From Lunularia cruciata (taxonomy: Eukaryota > Streptophyta > Marchantiopsida > Lunulariales > Lunulariaceae), in NCBI GenBank assembly GCA_948567375.1, contig OX419758.1, positions 23,627,001-23,691,000 on the forward strand: 64,000 bases of DNA, given 5' to 3'. Positions 60,323-64,000 of this stretch are shown here, one piece after another. The notes beneath the pieces are model-generated. The model did no database searches, was not told where the DNA came from, and was given only the letters and a program-made list of their open reading frames with translations. Each line of letters opens with the position of its first letter. Positions within the stretch are counted from its first letter, which is position 1. Both the position numbers and the translations under genes were made by a program.

Positions 60323-60920
60323 TTTCAAGTGTGGAGTCAAATATTACTAGAATGTTCTATAGGATAATTATCATGAGAACATGTAAGAGCTAGTACAAGA
60401 TAGATCATCTATGTGAATGTATAACTATAAGGATGGGATACATCTTCATATTACAAGATTTCATTATGAGAGTTTAGGTAGTTCACGTCGGGAACCAATA
60501 TATTTGTGAATACAAATGAAGATGAGAAGTGACTTATTTGGTTGGAAGTATCTTATCAAGGGAAGATAGACACCAAGATCATGGAAATGGAGCTCTAGAA
60601 AGATATTAAAGTTTGGGATAAATGTGTCTTACGTAAGCTATGGATTCCACTACGTGAGCTACGTGTATGGTTGTGGTAGTTGTGGGCATAGGACCTACAA
60701 TATGGCTACAAAACCTATGTGGATGGCTCCTAGGGGCATGGTTGTGGGACTTACAAGCATGAGACTTGTAGGAATGGCTCTTATTGGAAGTTGTGGGGAT
60801 GGATCACACTTATGAAGTAAGAGAGATAACATGTATCAATTTGTACAAGATAGTCTAGGGTTTAAATATTGGATCAATTAGGTCTACACATTTCAAAACA
60901 AAATAAGGGACTTTAAGTGC

Positions 60921-60976
<56 letters not shown>

Positions 60977-61064
60977 AGTTGAGAGTCAGTTGTGACTTTT
61001 ACAATTCTTGAATTAATGAAATCTTGTGTAGTTGTGCACATAGGTAGAGATTATGTTGTTAAGG
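60323..61064 (+). repeat. 3' LTR of the right Copia, right end lost
   Basis: It matches the 5' LTR in order from AAGTGTGGAGT through the (AT)n run to TAGGTAGAGATTA, then diverges. Its microsatellite is much longer than in the 5' LTR. Confidence 0.75.
60924..60970. repeat. (AT)n microsatellite
   Basis: About 47 bp of uninterrupted AT lie inside the 3' LTR; the matching site in the 5' LTR is about 21 bp. Confidence 0.97.
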
Positions 61065-64000
61065 CTACTAATCAAACCATTGGACCTACCATCACTTGCC
61101 TCATTTGCTCCATCAGTTGGGCCATTAGCAGAATCATTAAGGCTAGAGATCCAAGTCAAGCAAAGAGATATACCTTTGAAATGTAGCTCCAAAGAGCTCA
61201 CTTCTTGATGTTAAGCCTTTGAGTTCTTGGCTATGGTGGAAAGAGACCAACAAGCATCACCTAGAGTCTCTTAGCTAGAGTTGGTATGGCTTGACAATGA
61301 GATCAAAGCTTGTTTATTGGGTGTTCAAAGCTTGAGATTGGGTGTAGGAACTAACAAAATTGATGGTATCCCCAAGCTTGGTGGGATTGCTAGTATTTGT
61401 GATTGCTATTGCTTGAGTTTTGCTTCAATTGGGTAGATCATGTGTATAAATCTTGCTCAATTTATTATAAATTATATAATGGGGCAAATATTGTGTGGAA
61501 GCAATCCTTAAAATTTGGTGAGATTTGAGGGTGCAAATTGAAAAATTGGAAGTAGATTTGAGAAACCATCACCTTGAATTAGGGATTTGGAGATACATAT
61601 CCACTCAATTTGACTCAATTTGACAATTAGTAAAACTTTTGGAAGTCAGCCAACTATAACAAAGATCTTTCAGATTGGTAAAGGTTGTCTAGAGTTGGAG
61701 GTTGCCCAAGTTTGGTGGAGGTTTGCCTCTAGTTGGTGCTCAAATTTTTGGAAGTTAGCCAAATTTGGTAAGAGTTCAAATTGGCAAGAAGAAAGGCCTC
61801 ATTTGGCTAAATTTTTGCATTTAAAAGCATATGGTTAGAAAGGTTATGAAGAGCAAACAAGCCAACTTGTTGGCATAAGGCTAACCAATTTAGTTATTTT
61901 TGTAGTACTTGTTTGGTTAAATTTATCACCTTTTAAGATTATGCCTAATAGAGGTTAAACCCCAAATCTTTGATTCATAGATTAGTGCCTTAGCCAATTA
62001 GTCCATCCTCACTTGTTGTCCCAATGATTGGTAGATTGATACATATATTCATGTAGCTTTGGTTAATATAGAATGTTTCATCTTAACCTTGGTGATCCTA
62101 GTAGCATATGAATAGATAAATAAATCATATTATGTCAAATGCCAAATGGTGGTAGAGTAAGTCTAATTTTGATTTGTGAAATGGAGAGTTATTGTTTAGA
62201 TTTTTGTGATTAGACCCCTTCCATTCTCTACTTCTTTTTTATGTGAGGTGCCTTGATATTTAGAGCATTGGTGCTTTAGTGTGCTCTTGGTAGTGAGGTT
62301 GGAGTGATGACAAGTCAAACTACCTATATTTCTATTTGGTGAGGTAGGAAGTGATGTGGGAGTATGTTTTGTGATTGCATGTTATAGGTTGCCCTTCTCC
62401 CTAGTGTAGTTATCATAGTAAGAGTTCCATTAGTAGATGGTGTTTGGTTGGTGGTGATAGTTGGTGGTTACAATTACAATTTGGAGTTTATCATTGTGAT
62501 GGAATTCTTTGGGGATTTAAGAGGAGATTTTGCTCCAATATGAAATGTTTTACATAGATTGGTGCTCGATATCAACCCGTATATGAGAGAAGAGATTGAT
62601 TTCAATTTGGAATTTCACATAAGAATTGGTTCAATTGAGAATGCACTTGGTACATTTCCATCATTGTTTTGGGACATGGACAAGATTAATGGGGGCCTTA
62701 AAGGTCCAAAGTTCTCTTTTGATATAATGGGTACCATTGAGATGGATGAATTTCATAAAAATTTTTGATAATTGATGTGATCTACAACAAATATGGAACT
62801 TGACTTTGTTCACACACTTCATGGTATGGAAGAGGTTGTTCTAACACTTGGAGGTTCCATCAATGGATGAATACCATGACAAGGGAGCTCACTTGGAAGA
62901 GATAAAGTTATGGAGATAATATTGATCTCTAAACTACATCTTTATCACTTTAGGCTTGGTTTTAAGGGTAAATTGATAATACCCACAAGTTTTAGCTCTA
63001 AAAGCATTGGTGTATCTGATGGAGATGCACTAGTTGGATATGGTGCTCACAAGTAGAGGTACCACTATAGGATGTGGTGTAATATTGTGGTTTAACCTCA
63101 TGGTAGAGCTCTTCCAATGCTTGAGCTAAAACTACAAAGGAGGTAGATTGACAAGCTTAAGAGCTTGCAAGAGTTCCAACAAAAGGTTGGAGAGAGTTTA
63201 TGTAAGGCATACACTTGCATGAGATGGCTAACCAATTTCACCAAGAGAGTTATAGGGCCCAAGAAATCTAGTTTTGGTACATGATACTAGATAGGGAGTT
63301 GAAATATAAAGTACATAATGTTACATTACTATAGCTAACGTTACCAACTTTGGTGGTGATTTTTGGTATGATTGAGCATATTGAGCTCAACATGGTGAAG
63401 TAGAGAGTGGTGACATTTAGATTTGGTGGGGAGACCTCATCTATAATTGTTACTTCTTCTAGAGTGCAATAGAATATACCACACCTTGTTAGGTTTTGAG
63501 GGTAGAGGAGAGAACTCTGATATAATGGGGCAAGTGTGGCCTCCTAGTGTACCTAGACCCCTACTCCTATTTTTGGTTAGTAGCAACCAATGGATCATAT
63601 TGTTGCTTGTTGGACTTGTGGTGAACCTTACCAAAAGAGAGAGTGCCTCTAAGGTAGTGGGCATGATACCCTTAGAGTGCCATAGCCAGCTTAGAGACAA
63701 TGTGACCATTTCCACAAATTTGGTCATACTAGTAATTTCACCTCCACCCTGAGTTAAATTGTAGGTAGGGTTACTATTGCAAGTCGTAGATGAGCTCCAA
63801 GTCATGGAGCATGAGGTGGTAGAGGATCTACCTCAATACCTATCCTTTCTTTTGATATAGCCATTGCTACTCAAATTGAGCAATTAGAGTGGAGATTGGC
63901 TAGTATAGCTATAGCTCAAAGGAGATCAAATTTAGGCATTGAAGCTTCCACCTCTTATGCTAGTGATAGAGATGTCCAAGACTTTATCTATGGAGCAACA
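61065..64000. other. Unassigned repeat-like DNA
   Basis: No domain can be named. Short + strand frames (61620-61838, 62559-62768, 63447-63752) have the broken look of old transposons, and the last 200 bp might be gag-like. There are no LTR pairs, terminal repeats or RNA genes that I can support. Confidence 0.35.

Larger units (their letters stand above)
55526..61064 (+). mobile_element. Ty1/Copia retrotransposon with both LTRs, decayed, carrying a solo Gypsy LTR
   Basis: The 5' LTR (55526-56356) and a related 3' LTR (about 60323-61064) flank a primer binding site (TTGGTATCATAG near 56358) and gag, integrase, RT and RNase H remnants on the + strand. A solo Gypsy LTR (59183-59764) splits RNase H. 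The LTRs share the AAGTGTGGAGT start, a TACAAGAT box, an (AT)n run and a GTTGTGACTTT block, but are clearly diverged, so the insertion is old. The 3' LTR loses similarity after about 61064. Confidence 0.85.

Noticed and set aside
1-64000. CRISPR arrays, tRNA, rRNA or bacterial operon features
   Set aside because: No regular spaced repeats, cloverleaf with anticodon, or rRNA core sequences were seen; the window is plant nuclear DNA.

Overview
The window is nuclear DNA of a land plant. Three genes point there: a chloroplast-targeted homologue of the photosystem I assembly factor PSA3, the U11/U12-25K protein of the minor spliceosome, and a DUF1749 alpha/beta hydrolase, all with spliceosomal introns. 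They look divergent from the flowering-plant versions I remember. Together with an R2-like non-LTR retrotransposon, this makes a non-flowering plant (bryophyte, lycophyte or fern) my best guess. No species is claimed.

Layout. (1) 1-24.7 kb is nested transposons. A Ty3/Gypsy fragment (1-1150) is interrupted by a complete but decayed chromodomain Gypsy element (1151-8531), which itself carries a solo LTR of its own family between gag and pol (3589-4332, TSD TAAAT). A degenerate Copia follows (about 8.9-13.1 kb). Next comes an R2-like non-LTR copy on the + strand, cut first by a younger minus-strand chromodomain Gypsy (14152-19779, TSD TACAA) and then by a second, minus-strand R2-like copy (20652-24579). 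(2) 25-48 kb is a host gene island: a membrane-anchored thioredoxin-fold protein (-), an unrecognised ORF (-), PSA3 (+), SNRNP25 (-) and a nine-exon DUF1749 hydrolase (-). (3) 48-53 kb holds an AT-rich block, several short copies of the R2-like 3' tail, and an intron-containing pseudogene duplicate of the DUF1749 gene. (4) 53.5-64 kb is Copia wreckage: a minus-strand remnant, then a plus-strand element with both LTRs and a second perfect solo LTR (59183-59764, TSD AAAGG), then unassigned repeat-like DNA.

Strongest observations. The LTR of the 14-20 kb Gypsy has dense perfect heat-shock elements just upstream of its TATA box. The R2-like element has an N-terminal C2H2 finger and a C-terminal restriction-like endonuclease region, an architecture little described in land plants. 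Its 3' tail, with two stem-loops, recurs alone around the window. Unrelated perfect hairpins, four of them with exactly 3-nt loops, recur across the right half; a parent/pseudogene comparison shows one of the window's hairpins arising, as intrastrand template switching would predict.

Exon boundaries, TSDs and similarities were read by eye. No database search or alignment program was run.
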